In this document: in pieces, positions 45,840-56,889 of the stretch
Layout: the number at the start of each line of letters is the position of its first letter
How positions within the stretch are numbered: position 1 is the stretch's first letter
Assembly (NCBI GenBank): GCA_004352715.1
Contig: SCFE01000021.1
Location: 1,163,605 to 1,227,604 of the forward strand
Source of the DNA: Hofstenia miamia
Taxonomy: Eukaryota; Xenacoelomorpha; Acoela
Reading direction: 5' to 3'
Length of the DNA stretch: 64,000 nucleotides
Notes under the pieces: model-generated
What the model was told of the DNA's origin: nothing
What the model saw: only the letters and a program-made list of their open reading frames with translations
Databases searched by the model: none
Program-made: the position numbers and the translations under genes

Positions 45840-45844
<5 letters not shown>

Positions 45845-46680
45845 GCAAATATGGTATACATACATACAAACATACTTACCAAATAAGATTTTACACAATT
45901 GCATAATGAAAAAAAAGAAAGTCTTCAACAATTAAAAAAATCAAATTTGATTAAATATAGGGTGACTGCTGTTGACTCCCATCCTGATTTCTCAAAGAAA
46001 AATATTTTAGATTATCACAATAATTATTGTTATCATTAATATTTTTATTTTTATTGAATTTATATATATATATAAAGTCAAATGGAAAAATAATTTTGTG
46101 ATAACTAATTTAAGTGGCAATATCCTGGATAGAGATATAGGACTGCAGTTTCTAATTAAAAGCAGGCATTGATAACCTGTGATCTGATATGTTTCTGAAG
46201 AGTATTCGTCATTGAAAACAATGAAATCGAAAACAACACGAATAAACGTTTTAAGAATTATGTGAATGAGGCACAGATTGAAAAGAAGTTTTTTATGTCT
46301 GCAGCTGCCACGCAAAATACAATGACAACTTACTAAATCGATCTCAGGTAGGCCTAACCTGTCATGCGACAAAACATTGGTAATGTAAACAATATTCCAG
46401 CTTCTGATTCTTTATAAAAATATCGTAGCATAAAATCGATATACGTGAACAAAATTATTTAAATTTTCAGCAAGAAGCATTTGATAGAAATCACTAGTCT
46501 GAACACACCTTAAAGTGATTTTAAACTAGTAGTGCAATTCTGAACTCAATTGCAGTACTAAAAAAGTTGTTTGTTGTTTTATTTCAAAAAAATTAAAGTT
46601 AGTACATGCTGTACAATCTTCAATTTGAAAAATGAGTTATGGAAAGGGCTACAAAGCAAAACATTACATGTTCAGTCCTT
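45840..46680. other. AT-rich DNA; one microexon-like segment at 46334-46358
   Basis: On the minus strand GTCGCATGACAG precedes 25 nt, then the strong donor GTAAGTTG at 46333. After one base it reads LGLPEIDL (phase 2 to 0). It sits in a 121-codon minus-strand frame (46372-46007) that runs through the donor and is not otherwise protein-like. This is a weak single candidate. Confidence 0.3.
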
Positions 46681-46684
46681 ACAG

Positions 46685-46793
46685 GATTGTAAAACTAATT
46701 ATTGTTGCATCACATGTGTATCGGCAAGTTTCGATATATGTGGAACTTAATCGAAGAGAAGATAGAAAGGATTTGAGCAACCAAGCTGAGGAG
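46685..46793 (+). CDS. candidate 109-nt exon, strand ambiguous
   Basis: Plus strand: acceptor TTCAGTCCTTACAG, then 109 nt ending GAGGAG, then donor GTAACA. After one base, 36 codons read IVKLIIVASHVYRQVSIYVE and LNRREDRKDLSNQAEE without a stop. The minus strand of the same segment also has an acceptor (GTTACCTCCTCAG), an open frame (46785-46683; WLLKSFLSSLRLSSTYIE) and donor GTAAGG. The plus reading is hydrophilic and more protein-like, so I prefer it, but one of the two must be coincidental, and both may be. No family recognised. Confidence 0.35.
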
Positions 46794-46864
46794 GTAACAT
46801 CAGTTACCACTCCGTGATTTTTTAATGGTTCGGAATCTAGATGTACTGATTGAGTCACCAAGAT

Positions 46865-48600
46865 GGAGTAACAGAAATGAAAAATTAATACATAAAATTG
46901 TATAAATATAGTTCAAATATAGATCGCGTGCAATCATTCAGAATCTGGTATCTCCTAGCTGTTTTCAAAAGAGTGAAGGTTCATTAGCAATGACAAGTTA
47001 TATGAAATATTATACATTCAAGTAATAAAATGTTGTATTATATGGGAATAGTGTCACAAATTTGCAAAACCCAAATTGTGAACATTTTCAAAAGCTACAC
47101 ATTAATTTTTTCAGGCTAAACTAAATTACTAGTGTCACTTCAACATGGTATAGTTATAATTGTATCTTGAAGGCACCAAAAAATTATTGTTGTTTTTGAA
47201 AAATTTCAAATCGTATAATTCTAAAAAGACTTTATTTAATTTTACATTATTTTTAAATTGTATTTTTAGTAGATTCCAAGGTCGAATATTGAGTATATTA
47301 ATAAATTATTTTTTAAAATTTTTTTTCTGTGCTTAGTGCAGGTATAATTTTTTAATCTAAAATTCTGTTCACCAAAAAAAAACCTCGGTTTTTCAATCGT
47401 AATATAATGTGGTAGGTTTTTTATATGTGTAAGGGGCGTCATCATAGTATTCATCAGGATAATTTACTTTGTTAAGACCGATTAACCTTGAAATGTAATG
47501 CGAAGTTTCAGAAAAAAAATTTTTTGAAGCTTTTTAATTGAAAGCCAAGTCTCCTATGAAGTACCCATCGTCTAAGTAATTAAAATGTTTGCGCATTTTA
47601 ATTCTAAATAACACAGACATTTTTTATAATTTATTATGGTTTCTATAAACAAACTTTAAACGCACATAACTCAAGTCACATAAATATATCTAAAATCTAA
47701 AAAGACCTCAGAATAGAAAATGGTGCCTTTCATTTTCATCTTTAATTTGCGCCCGGTCACGAACTCTTAATGAGAATTAATTAATTTAAAGAGTTTCATA
47801 AGTAGGAATTACAGAACCTATGAATAACACCCCTTCTCAAGTAACAAGGTTCAAAGGCCATTGATGGTCTATTGTTGTTTCCAATAAGTTGTTTTTGTTT
47901 TTAACCGATGGTCCATTAATGATTCAACGTTAAATCTAACAATGAGCCATTTTTGGCTTAATTTGCTAAAATTATACATTGAATACAAAATACAATATTA
48001 AATATTTATATTTGACAGCATTCTATTAAACATAAAAGAAGGAATTTGCTAGCTGCAATCACTATGGCAATATTGTTTTACACACATACACAATAGCTTA
48101 TTACTACATAAATTTAAATTCATACGTATAGCATAAACATATTTGAAAATTCTGAAATTATTTTTTTGAAACTATTTGAATTAAGTTAAAAAAACTTCTT
48201 TATTGACTCAGTGTTAAATTCATGGTTCGGCTATGAATGGCCCGGCTGCTAAACGCCAATAATGGGAACAGCAATGGGCCATGACTAATTTGTAGTTTGG
48301 GTTCAGACTGGGCTATTTTGAATTATATAAATGCCAAATCAACCAACTAGTGCAACTTCTGTATAGTAACTTATTTAAAACAAACGTTTGTTATTAACAA
48401 CTGTCCTTTCCTATCATCAAATTTATATTCGATTAAAAGAAATGGATTGACGTTTGAATCCAAATAAAGACTCTGTTATTCAATTATTAAAAGTTATATT
48501 TTAGAATTTTTTAATTACTACCCTTAAAGAGAAGCAAGGAACGAATTGAATATTGAACTTTGAAATTTAAGGAGGTTCATAAATGGGAACGTTTAATGTA
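46865..48600. other. AT-rich DNA, no gene seen
   Basis: GAAGGCACCAAAAAATT at about 47169 echoes CAAGGCACCAAAAATTTTGG inside the TIR element at 14.7 kb and may be a small fragment of the same family. Nothing else. Confidence 0.4.
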
Positions 48601-48616
48601 TTTATTTGAAGTTTAC

Positions 48617-48727
48617 CTTTTAGAATGTAGTTCTTTATCTCTCTTGGCAAATGGCTTTCGGAGCCGGAAGCTACCCAATCCTCATTGTATTTCAAAGTTT
48701 CCCGATAACAGCCGTTAATAGTAGTTG
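48617..48727 (-). CDS. candidate 111-nt coding exon
   Basis: On the minus strand TTATCGTTTCAAG precedes 111 nt, then donor GTAAAC. The length is a multiple of three and the phase 1 to 1. It reads TTINGCYRETLKYNEDWVAS then GSESHLPREIKNYILK with no stop. The segment is about 45% G+C, well above its flanks, and the peptide has a balanced, globular-looking composition. The opposite strand is also open in two frames but lacks a matching donor. I cannot name the protein. It could belong to the same minus-strand gene as the 4-5 kb cluster, but 43 kb separates them and phases do not join directly. Confidence 0.5.
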
Positions 48728-48729
48728 CT

Positions 48730-50530
48730 TGAAACGATAACTAAATTTAGCAGAACTAGAAAGTGTTGGACTGAATAAAAAAGCAAGATTTGACTAATTT
48801 CATTCACACGTAACATTCTTCACTCTCATGATCATTGTAGATATGTGAGATCTGCTATTTAATGATATTTGCTTGAAGAAACATCCTCATTGCCTTGCAT
48901 TGTTGTGCCAACTTTTTTGGTCTATTTTGCACTACAGTTGTTGCATTTTCTGCATTATGAGTAAATATCAATGCTTCAACTTAAAACATACATAAAATTG
49001 ACTAAGCTAAGTAAAAATTAGAAATAGAAATTATAAAATTTATATATCAAAAAGCACCATCTAAAATATTACGTCATCTGTTCAATATATTTGATGTCTA
49101 TATTAAAGTTGTTCAGCAAGAAAGTTTTGCTTTAAAAATCTTTTGATGTTGTTAGTTCATGAGTACTGTGTATATTTACATCATATTTATTCCACATGCG
49201 ACAAGTAATGCGTAGTGTTGGTCGCATCAAAGCAAACCTACAGTTCTTAGACTTCAAATCTTTACACGATTGGAACTATTCCGAATGTAATTCTAAATTT
49301 AGTAGGAGAATTAGGTCAAATTCTGCAATTTAATAGAGGTATAATATTTAAAAGCAAACCTTTGTTGGCAAAGGCTATTAGCACACTAAGTACTTTGGAT
49401 TCAAAAGGTCAAATTAGTAAGCTTGTGAAAAATAGGCACCTGCTATGCCAATCACATAAAAATTTCTAGGCATCATAATTCTTCAAAAATCAGGACTTGA
49501 GCCTTAGCAGCTTGCTTAATGTCGTAACATGTAAAATATGATGTTAGCAGATGAGGCTATCAACAAAATATTAATTTTTTCATTGATTATTAATTAGAGG
49601 CTAAAGAACAGAGGCGGCTGGGAGGGGTGGAGTCCAATAATAATATTGTCGCTTAGCTTCTGTTAGTAATTGGTGGACAAGAAAAGATTAAGAAATTATC
49701 TAAGATACCATGCAAATTTTAGAGTTCATGGTGTAGCGATAACAATCTATCATCAGCATGATTCGTAGAAAATTGAAACTTTGAGATTTTTCTACGAAAT
49801 TGTTCATACTAATTTGCCACACACTCTAGAATAGTGAAAAAAATTATATACACGTATATAAAAAATATGAAATCGTTTTATTATCCAAATTTTTCCATTT
49901 CAGTTGATAAAAACGTAATAAATTTCGATTCACATTTACATCCGGAAATGTGTTTCTTAATTGCCGCCTACATCAATTAATCACGCTTTTCCGACTAAGC
50001 TTTCCTGAAACTGTACTCGCTAGACAAAATCTAATTGCAATTATAATAAATAAGGCAAATAATTTTTACTCAATTATAGTCAACTACTATCTTTGAGAAA
50101 CGAATTATATCTTTTTCACAGTTAGTGAATATGATATTTCGTAAATTTCAAACTGAAAGAATCCAGTTCCAAGGAAGGATGCATAAGAGGTAGACCCAAA
50201 ATAAATGTACCAGATTGGAACAATAAATATATTAAGGATTACGTTAGCTTATAATACAATAAAAAAACAAAACTATCAAAAATGAATATGCGATTTTCCG
50301 TGTGATGCTACTAAGACATTAGATGACTTGTAAAAACATTCATCTTAAGAATTCATAATTTGGATATGTTGAATAATAATAAAGTTTTTTCTTGAACTTT
50401 AAATTACATTTTCTTGGATGTGTAACTTCTAAAACTGATAGTATATATTGTGGTAGCAGTGGTAAAGCTGCCAAAAACCTCTTGTAAATCCAAAGAAATG
50501 TATCCAATATATCATTAAAGTCCAAAACGT
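48730..50530. other. AT-rich DNA, no supported gene
   Basis: A plus-strand frame at 49197-49337 starting MRQVMRSVGRIKANLQFLDF is open for about 46 codons but unsupported. CAGAGGCGGCTGGGAGGGG at 49609 resembles a hAT-type end. Confidence 0.4.
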
Positions 50531-50540
50531 CCTAGTAAGA

Positions 50541-50880
50541 CAGTCTTCACGCTGCGGTTTCTGGTTAAAGCAAGTGTCTTAGAGGGCGTGTCACCGTACT
50601 AAGTCCCCTATATACAGAGCACGTAAAAAAATTGGGAAAATGAAGGTGAACAGACGACGATGCAGTGGAAACACTGCAGCAAGACTGCTAATCGTTTCAG
50701 AGCTATGAGTGTGTCTTGTAGGGCACTCATATCCGGCATAGCTCTTTCTTCTGGCCTATGGGATAGGTCAAGGGCCATCGTTTGCTGTGCTGAGTATGGT
50801 AGTTTATTGGTTGCAGCAGGCGCCCTTTAAGTTATTACTGTTTGTAGTCCTCATGATTAAACAGGCATTAGAGTAGTCAC
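50541..50880. other. GC-richer segment of unknown nature
   Basis: About 300 bp clearly richer in G+C than the flanks (CACGCTGCGG, GCAGCAGGCGCCC). Open frames exist on both strands, for example plus-strand MSVSCRALISGIALSSGLWD, but none is decisive. It could be part of an old transposon, a retrocopy or a non-coding RNA. Confidence 0.3.
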
Positions 50881-51906
50881 ACTTCTGGGCATTAGCGGAC
50901 TAAACATAAGGCTAACTAGGCTGCAGCCTAGCACCCGCAATTTTAAAAAATATAGAAAATAGGTGATCCCTCCAATAGGATGACCTAGAAAAGTGGCCCT
51001 TTATAGCGGATCATGAAGGCCCCCACCCTTTTATAATCAGTCATCACATCTATGCTTTATTAGTGTAATTAGTGTAATAAAAACGACCTAAATGACAACA
51101 TATCCGAATATGAAGTTGATCAGACCTCTAGTTTAAAGATTAGAGTAACTTAATTGAAAAGTGATGTTATTTTTGACCTGGAATGCATCTGTGACGTATT
51201 CAATCAATAAAATGTCATCTTTTGCATTTCTTATTGCTCTTGGTAATATCCTAATATAGCAACAGCTTGCTTCCCTAACCGTTGCTCGCAAGTCCTGTGT
51301 ATAATAGTAGAGTCTATTCATTCTACTCATTCTACATTTATTAAGATCGATACTTTGTCACATCTAATTTCTACATGTCATATCAACAGAAATTTGGTGC
51401 ACAGAAGTGACTGGTTAAGAAGCAATCTGCAAAGGGTTTGGAAGCTTTATTGGCGAATAGGCCTAAATTTGAACAACTGTTTGGCTGAAAATCGTCTGAA
51501 ACCAGTGAAACTTTATTTGCAGAGGGAGCATCTCAGTCGTCAGATGTGTTCATACCAAAACCAGATGTTGGTGCTACACCTGCTAAATGTTTGAACTGGC
51601 GTTCTTCGATTCGTTGTACAATGAGATTAAGAATAAAAATATATTTCGGTTTCAATCGATTCCACCTTAGAAAAGAACACAATTGATTGTTGTTTGCGTA
51701 TTTTCAGTTTCAGTTGAACGATTTTTAAGATCCTGAGTACGAATTCGCACTCTGGTGACCAGCTGGCAAATGTTCTTCTCCGAATTCTAGAAAATAAGGG
51801 CATAGCAATTGCCAACTGCGAGGGTCAGTCACATGAAATGAAAAGAACGAAACACGATTAGAGGCCACTGGTTTGCACAGTAAAATGCCGAAACTGGAGT
51901 ACGGTA

Positions 51907-52424
51907 TAGTGTTTTGCGGGCTTGCCCGGATCCGCAGGGCAGAAGGGAGGGCGGGACGGCATCGGGGGCTCAAATAAGGGGGCATATATTATGCCCGCTC
52001 AAACACAGTCTGGTGTAATCATACGATAATGTGCTGTAATGACATAAGTTTTTTCTGCTCTTAAAAAGAAATTTATAATTTACTGATAAATTTATCCTTT
52101 TACCGCAAAAAAAATTTTGTTGTACATTTGTTGTAATCAAATAAGAGAAATGCAAAACACTAATCCCTATGCATGATCTTTGTTAGAATTAATAGATTTT
52201 ATAGGAGTCTTAAGAAGTTTCTCTCTAAAAGACAAAATATAGTACTTTTGTGAATTTTGATTTAATTTCGTAGTATTTTACGTTTTCTCAATAGATGGCG
52301 GGCAGACCGAGCCACCCGTTCCTGCCTGGTGAGTTCCAGCGGGCGGGCTGGTACCGAGCATTTGGAAGATAAACGGGTACAGGGCGTGCACGGGCAGTAT
52401 TAAATCTAAAAATGCAAAACACTA
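51907..52424. mobile_element. 518-bp non-autonomous hAT element with 8-bp target duplication
   Basis: Ends: TAGTGTTTTGC at 51907-51917 and the exact inverted copy at 52414-52424. Flanks GTACGGTA (51899-51906) and GTACCGTA (52425-52432) match 7 of 8, as expected for a hAT target duplication. Both end regions are GC-rich (GCGGGCTTGCCCGG; GAGCCACCCG and GGGCGGGC) around an AT-rich centre. A third inverted copy of the terminal 11-mer is at 52153-52163, so the element may be nested or compound. No coding. Confidence 0.7.
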
Positions 52425-52488
52425 GTACCGTATTCTAACAGTATCTTGGAACACGATCCTAGTCCTAGAGCAGTTTCACTTAACGTTT

Positions 52489-52860
52489 TTGTTTTTTCAG
52501 AATCCAAGGTTGGATCTGAATAACCCTGTTAGTCTGATGCAGTCGCTAAGCGAGTATATTGCTTTGCTGCACGAGGAGTTCAATGTGCTCCAAGAAAGTG
52601 GTAAAAGTCCGCTTGACTGCAGCAAGTATAAGCGACAGAGCGAACACAGCAAGCGTCTGACAAGATTTGAAGGTGATGCAGAAGAAGCTCCTCAAAAGCC
52701 CAGGGAGAAGTTTTGTGTTTATGTTATTTTGCAAATCCTGGATTGTAGCCTCTCTGCAATTTTAAAGCGCCTTCATGCATATTTTGGAGTCTGCAAGTCG
52801 CTTGGATTTGTCCAAGAACTGCTGAATCTGTCTGTTGACTGGTACAGTGATCCTGATTAA
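52489..52860 (+). pseudogene. hAT transposase fragment, DUF4371/ZMYM1-like
   Basis: The open frame reads NPRLDLNNPVSLMQSLSEYI, then YKRQSEHSKRLTRFEG and PREKFCVYVILQILDCSLSA, then ILKRLHAYFGVCKSLGFVQE. The order (L..SLxxYI, KRxSxxxKRxxxxxG, RExFxVxVxxxIxDxLxxxLxxRxxAYxxVxxxFGF) matches the region between the DUF4371 catalytic part and the dimerisation domain of ZMYM1-like hAT transposases. It follows a TTTGTTTTTTCAG tract, which could act as a splice acceptor, and ends at TAA 52858. The start codon assigned by the frame is not a real gene start. No downstream dimerisation domain is found. Confidence 0.65.
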
Positions 52861-52864
52861 CTTC

Positions 52865-53530
52865 AACAAGAGTAATTTGACTCAAGAAAAAACTTTAGGG
52901 AATTCTAATTTATTTAAATTGTGTTCACATTTAAATTTCACTTAAAAATTAAAAATTAGCATCTCTTGCTGAGTTATTCGGATTGAAGTCTTATTTCAAA
53001 TTTTCATCAAGGAGTAATGGACATCCTATTGTTTGCCTAGATTTCTTGTTGCTACGAAAATTCGAATTTGTACATAAGAATTTTATAAAGAACACATTGA
53101 GGGTCCTGACAGTATGCGTGTTCAGAGAAATTCTTTTTGATGCCCCCTTATAAGTTCTTCATTATATGCTTGTTTGGTCTATCATGCGTTGTAATAAGGT
53201 TGTTTTTAGGCTATTTTAGAGATAGTTCATAAAATTATTTGAACACTTTCAAAAGATGAGTAGTCAATTTTTCATACAGCCAGACAACATTCCTAGAAAA
53301 GTCATTAATTTATAAATTGAATTTCGATTAAACACTGTAGATACTGAAAAGCTCTACTACATAGTTGTTGAACTATATGTTCCTTTTAATCACATGGTTT
53401 CTATATTTCAGTTGATTTTATTAGTAGATATGTTCTATTGGTCAAAGCCATTCAATTAAAATGTCTCCATTCACCTACAACCAATGAACTTTTTAAATGA
53501 ATAATTCAACATTTATGAAGGGTAAAAATT
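52865..53530. other. AT-rich DNA, no gene seen
   Basis: No coding signal; leads into a (TA)n array at 53537-53584. Confidence 0.5.
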
Positions 53531-53539
53531 TATTTATAT

Positions 53540-53584
<45 letters not shown>

Positions 53585-53587
<3 letters not shown>

Positions 53588-54700
53588 GTTCGCGAATATC
53601 AATCCAATATATTAGAAAGTTCCAAAGAACAATAAAATTCTTATGAAATATTACTATTTATCACAAAAGCCTTGCATAGATGACTATTTCTGCTTATATT
53701 CAATAATTACATGCAATTTTCTATCACTTCATTTAAATAGCCTATGAATGATAAATCTTTATGCCAATGTTAACAAGCAGCATGTTTTAATTCTTGTGAA
53801 AACATGTAAAAAATATCGAAATGTTCAATTCAAAGTCCCTTTAACAATATTTAAAATATTGGTAGGAAGCACTGAACATATTTACAATGTTCAATAATAA
53901 TTTCATTTGAGTGCTCAATATTCTTGATTAAATTTTGAAGTGAGTAATGAATTTTACAATAGTGTCCGGAATGGTATGTCAGGGTATTTTATCAACTCGT
54001 TTCGCGCACAAACAAATTTTTGTTAATATTGCTTTTTTTTAAACAAAAACTAAATGTAAAACACCCAAACAACAAACATGTAGATAAATCACAAAATTTG
54101 TGGATTTAGATAATTAGGAGATTTTTCTGCATCGACCGCATACTTTTAATTTTCCAAATTCTTTCCTACATTCAAAGACTAAATATTCCAATATTGTTAT
54201 CATTTATTGGCCCAATAATGCACAATGCATAGTTTGCAAATCATTACCATTTTTGTAAAACCTATGTAGGGCCTTAAATCAGTTCTATTATGACCTTAAA
54301 TGCTCCATTTGGTTACGGTGTGGTGCCAATGATAATTAAGTGTTGGCGGTGGGGTACAAAATTTTCCTCGTCACGCATGGTTCTAATTGGCATGTGTACA
54401 ATTAATCGTGTAAAATGAAATTTATCAATTAAGAAAGTATGGTCCAAAAGCAAACCCAAAAAATAGCGTTAGTAATTATGTCTACTACATGTAAGCAATA
54501 GGGGAATATGACACTCGTTTCTTCATGAATACTATTAGTTAACGCGTTGAGGAGTTGACGTCTTACAATTCCATACGATTTAGTTAATGATGACGTATAG
54601 GCGAAGACAAGTTCGATAAAATGAAACAATTTCAATAGTAGTTGTTGTCGCTTTTAGTTCAATAATTATGTCATAAAGACAACAATGTTAAAAATATATA
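53585..54700. other. AT-rich DNA, no supported gene
   Basis: Starts GGGGTTCGCGAATATC directly after the TA array, which may be a transposon end. No partner end or coding found. Confidence 0.4.
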
Positions 54701-54711
54701 CTAGAGAATGA

Positions 54712-54944
54712 CACCGATTTCAGGTTTCGGGTCGGGTTCAGTTACAAAGATAAGATTGGTATTGATATTAATCACCACTTGATTTGAGAAAGATCCAAGA
54801 AGTTAAGTATTACCAATGAATTCCTGTTTCCACTATAAAAATGAGTGATGGTATTGATCATTTGATTGGATAGAGATCTATAACGTCAAATCAAAGTCAA
54901 CGTTTCGGGTTGGGTAGGGTTCGGGTCTATGTTGTCACTCTATA
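54712..54944. mobile_element. 233-bp hAT-like MITE with 8-bp flanking repeat
   Basis: The left end TAGAGAATGACA and the right end (reverse complement TATAGAGTGACA) match at 10 of 12. G-rich motifs GGTTTCGGGTCGGGTTC and CGGGTTGGGTAGGGTTCGGG lie inside the two ends. ATATATAC occurs on both sides (54704-54711 and 54945-54952), a perfect 8-mer, though low-complexity. No coding. Confidence 0.6.
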
Positions 54945-55261
54945 ATATATACCGCCTTTTTCAATTGAATTTTATATATAATTATTCTATACACATAAAA
55001 ATATGTCATTTAATGAATGGTAACAAGATAATAGAACCGTACTTAACGATTCTACTTTTGTTGAATTAGTACGAATAACTTTCAAACCATCGATTCTACT
55101 CTAACTTGATTTTTAATCTTCATTTGATTTGCTTACGTCTGTCGATTATTGAGATTAAAAAGTTCAACTGAAAGACTACTCAAAACTAATTATATTGATA
55201 AGCAGAACTAAGCGTATTTACAATGTGTGATATGTAATTGCATGGTATTTTCAAAATGTGC

Positions 55262-55848
55262 TATAATTAGGAAAAAAAAATTTTCGGCGGAATCGGCAGA
55301 GCCGAACGTATTTTGAAATGTGCTTCAAAGCCAAACTGTGCAAAAAAGCATCTAAATGATGTATATGCACATCTCAATTTTGCCGATTTCTGCCCATTTT
55401 CATGAATTTCCGCGAAATTTATAGTTTCTAGGAATTCAGATTTCAAAGAAAACATGCCAAAAACAACAGAATTGGGAGCAAAATATGATGAATATATTTG
55501 CATGTGAATTGATTTTGGAGCCAATATGTCACCTAAGGGATGTTTTAGCCACTCTTTTCAATGCTCCATTATTTTTGAAGGATCACCCTTACATATTGCG
55601 CGAAACAGCAAATCAGCTGTTTTAATTAAATTCAATTCTTTTTAGAATTCATTTTGTAATACATTATTTGGTTTTATTATTCACGTTGTCTGTTATTCAC
55701 ATTTGAACACATACTCTGTAACTTTACTATTCCAATTATGAATTTGCCGAAATTTTTATATTTTTGCAGAAAAACGGCCGTTTGTGCCTTAAATGGCGCC
55801 GAAGAAAAGTTTTTTTCCTTCCGAAAATTTTTCTTCTTGGTTATAATT
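55262..55848. mobile_element. TIR element (MITE), about 590 bp
   Basis: The left end TATAATTAGGAAAAAAAAATTTTCGGCGG and the right end (reverse complement TATAACCAAGAAGAAAAATTTTCGGAAGG) form an imperfect inverted repeat of about 29 bp. TATAA at both outer borders suggests a TA-type target. An 85-codon minus-strand frame (55524-55267) lies inside but reads like translated repeat. Family not assigned. Confidence 0.5.
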
Positions 55849-56036
55849 TTACAGTGTAATGAACGTTCAGTGTATGATATTTCAGCTTGAATTTTTTAGA
55901 ACTGCTGGCCAAAGATATTGAGAAACAATACTTTTTACAGATTATTTTTGCCAAGATTAATGCTACAAGTTTAGTTTTATTTGGATCAGGATTAATTTCT
56001 TATCAATTTTTATTAGTGATTTTGCTTCCATTCTAG

Positions 56037-56083
56037 GCTTCTGTGAAATTTTTCTCTTAGAATTATCTCCATATGTGCTGATG
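56037..56083 (+). CDS. candidate 47-nt exon
   Basis: The acceptor TTTTGCTTCCATTCTAG and the donor ATG/GTAAGTAAG are both close to consensus. In the one open frame (phase 1 to 0) it reads FCEIFLLELSPYVLM after a split codon. The strength of both sites is the main support; the peptide is not recognised and no neighbouring exon is assigned. Confidence 0.4.
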
Positions 56084-56559
56084 GTAAGTAAGTTTATCTC
56101 CAATTACTCGAGATTACCCGATTTAATAATATTCTAAGCAATTGTTTTCACATTGACACCTCAAGTCAAATTATCTACAATTTACCAAATCGTTCAAACC
56201 TACGATCAATTATATTAGATACACTCTTAAATCAATGTCTTGTTTAAAAGCAAAATCCACTTAATATTATTTAAAAGGAATAGTTCTACTTTCCAACATT
56301 TATCTCAAGACTAAAAATAACTTTTGAGAATTGAGTGAATTGATTTCATGTTAAGCATCTTAATATAGTCATCATTAAAATTAAAGCTGAGACCAACATT
56401 GATTTTACTGTTAAAATTAAATTGAATTATTGGCTAACAAAATGACGGAATTTCCTATAAATTTTTGTATTAAAAAAATTTATAATACTAAAAGTATGTT
56501 TTATAAATTTTATTGTTCCAGAGAGACTTCTTAGTAACTGTGATTTGATTTTATCCAAG

Positions 56560-56880
56560 CGTCGAAAAGATTTATAACTTCTAAGAAATTATGATATTAA
56601 AATCAAATTACAAACTTTTAAGAACTGCATTACCAAATAGGGATATTGTGAAAATGTTGATTGATTTGAAAATTATATATTTTGATGTATATTAATACAT
56701 ATTAAAAAATTCATAAAATACTCAGTGTCTACAAATACTTTTTATTGAGAAATATTTGGCACGTTTCTTAAAAGTTTTGTATGGGAATTTAAGGGGGGCA
56801 AATATATATTCCTGTGTTATGTGGATTTGTAAACATTTCTTGTGATGTTGTGTGGAGTCAAAAAATGTAATAATTAACAT
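56560..56880. repeat. dispersed repeat, copy B (partner at 16960-17360)
   Basis: Shares with copy A TGTATATTAATACATATTAA, ACTCAGTGTCTACAAAT, ATTCCTGTG(T/G)TAT and a GTTGTGTGGAGTCAAAAAATG-like stretch. More decayed than copy A; the open frame seen there is lost. Confidence 0.5.
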
Positions 56881-56889
56881 TCAAACTTT

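Larger units (their letters stand above)
50888..52860 (+). mobile_element. hAT element remnant (ZMYM/DUF4371 type)
   Basis: AGCGGACTAAACATAAGGC followed by a CTGCAG palindrome (AGGCTGCAGCCT) at 50895-50931 resembles the left end of ZMYM-type hAT elements. Downstream, 52489-52857 encodes part of the DUF4371 region of such a transposase. The N-terminal portion expected between is decayed and interrupted by a smaller hAT element at 51907-52424. The right end is not visible. Confidence 0.4.

Noticed and set aside
45884-45945. Strong minus-strand donor GTAAGTATG at the CATACTTAC near 45885
   Set aside because: The only matching upstream unit is a poly-T-like 40-nt segment translating to FFFF-type sequence; no coding look.
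52546-52734. Minus-strand frame opposite the hAT fragment
   Set aside because: Shadow of the plus-strand DUF4371-type coding frame.
55267-55524. 85-codon minus-strand frame
   Set aside because: Inside a TIR element without transposase motifs; composition fits chance.
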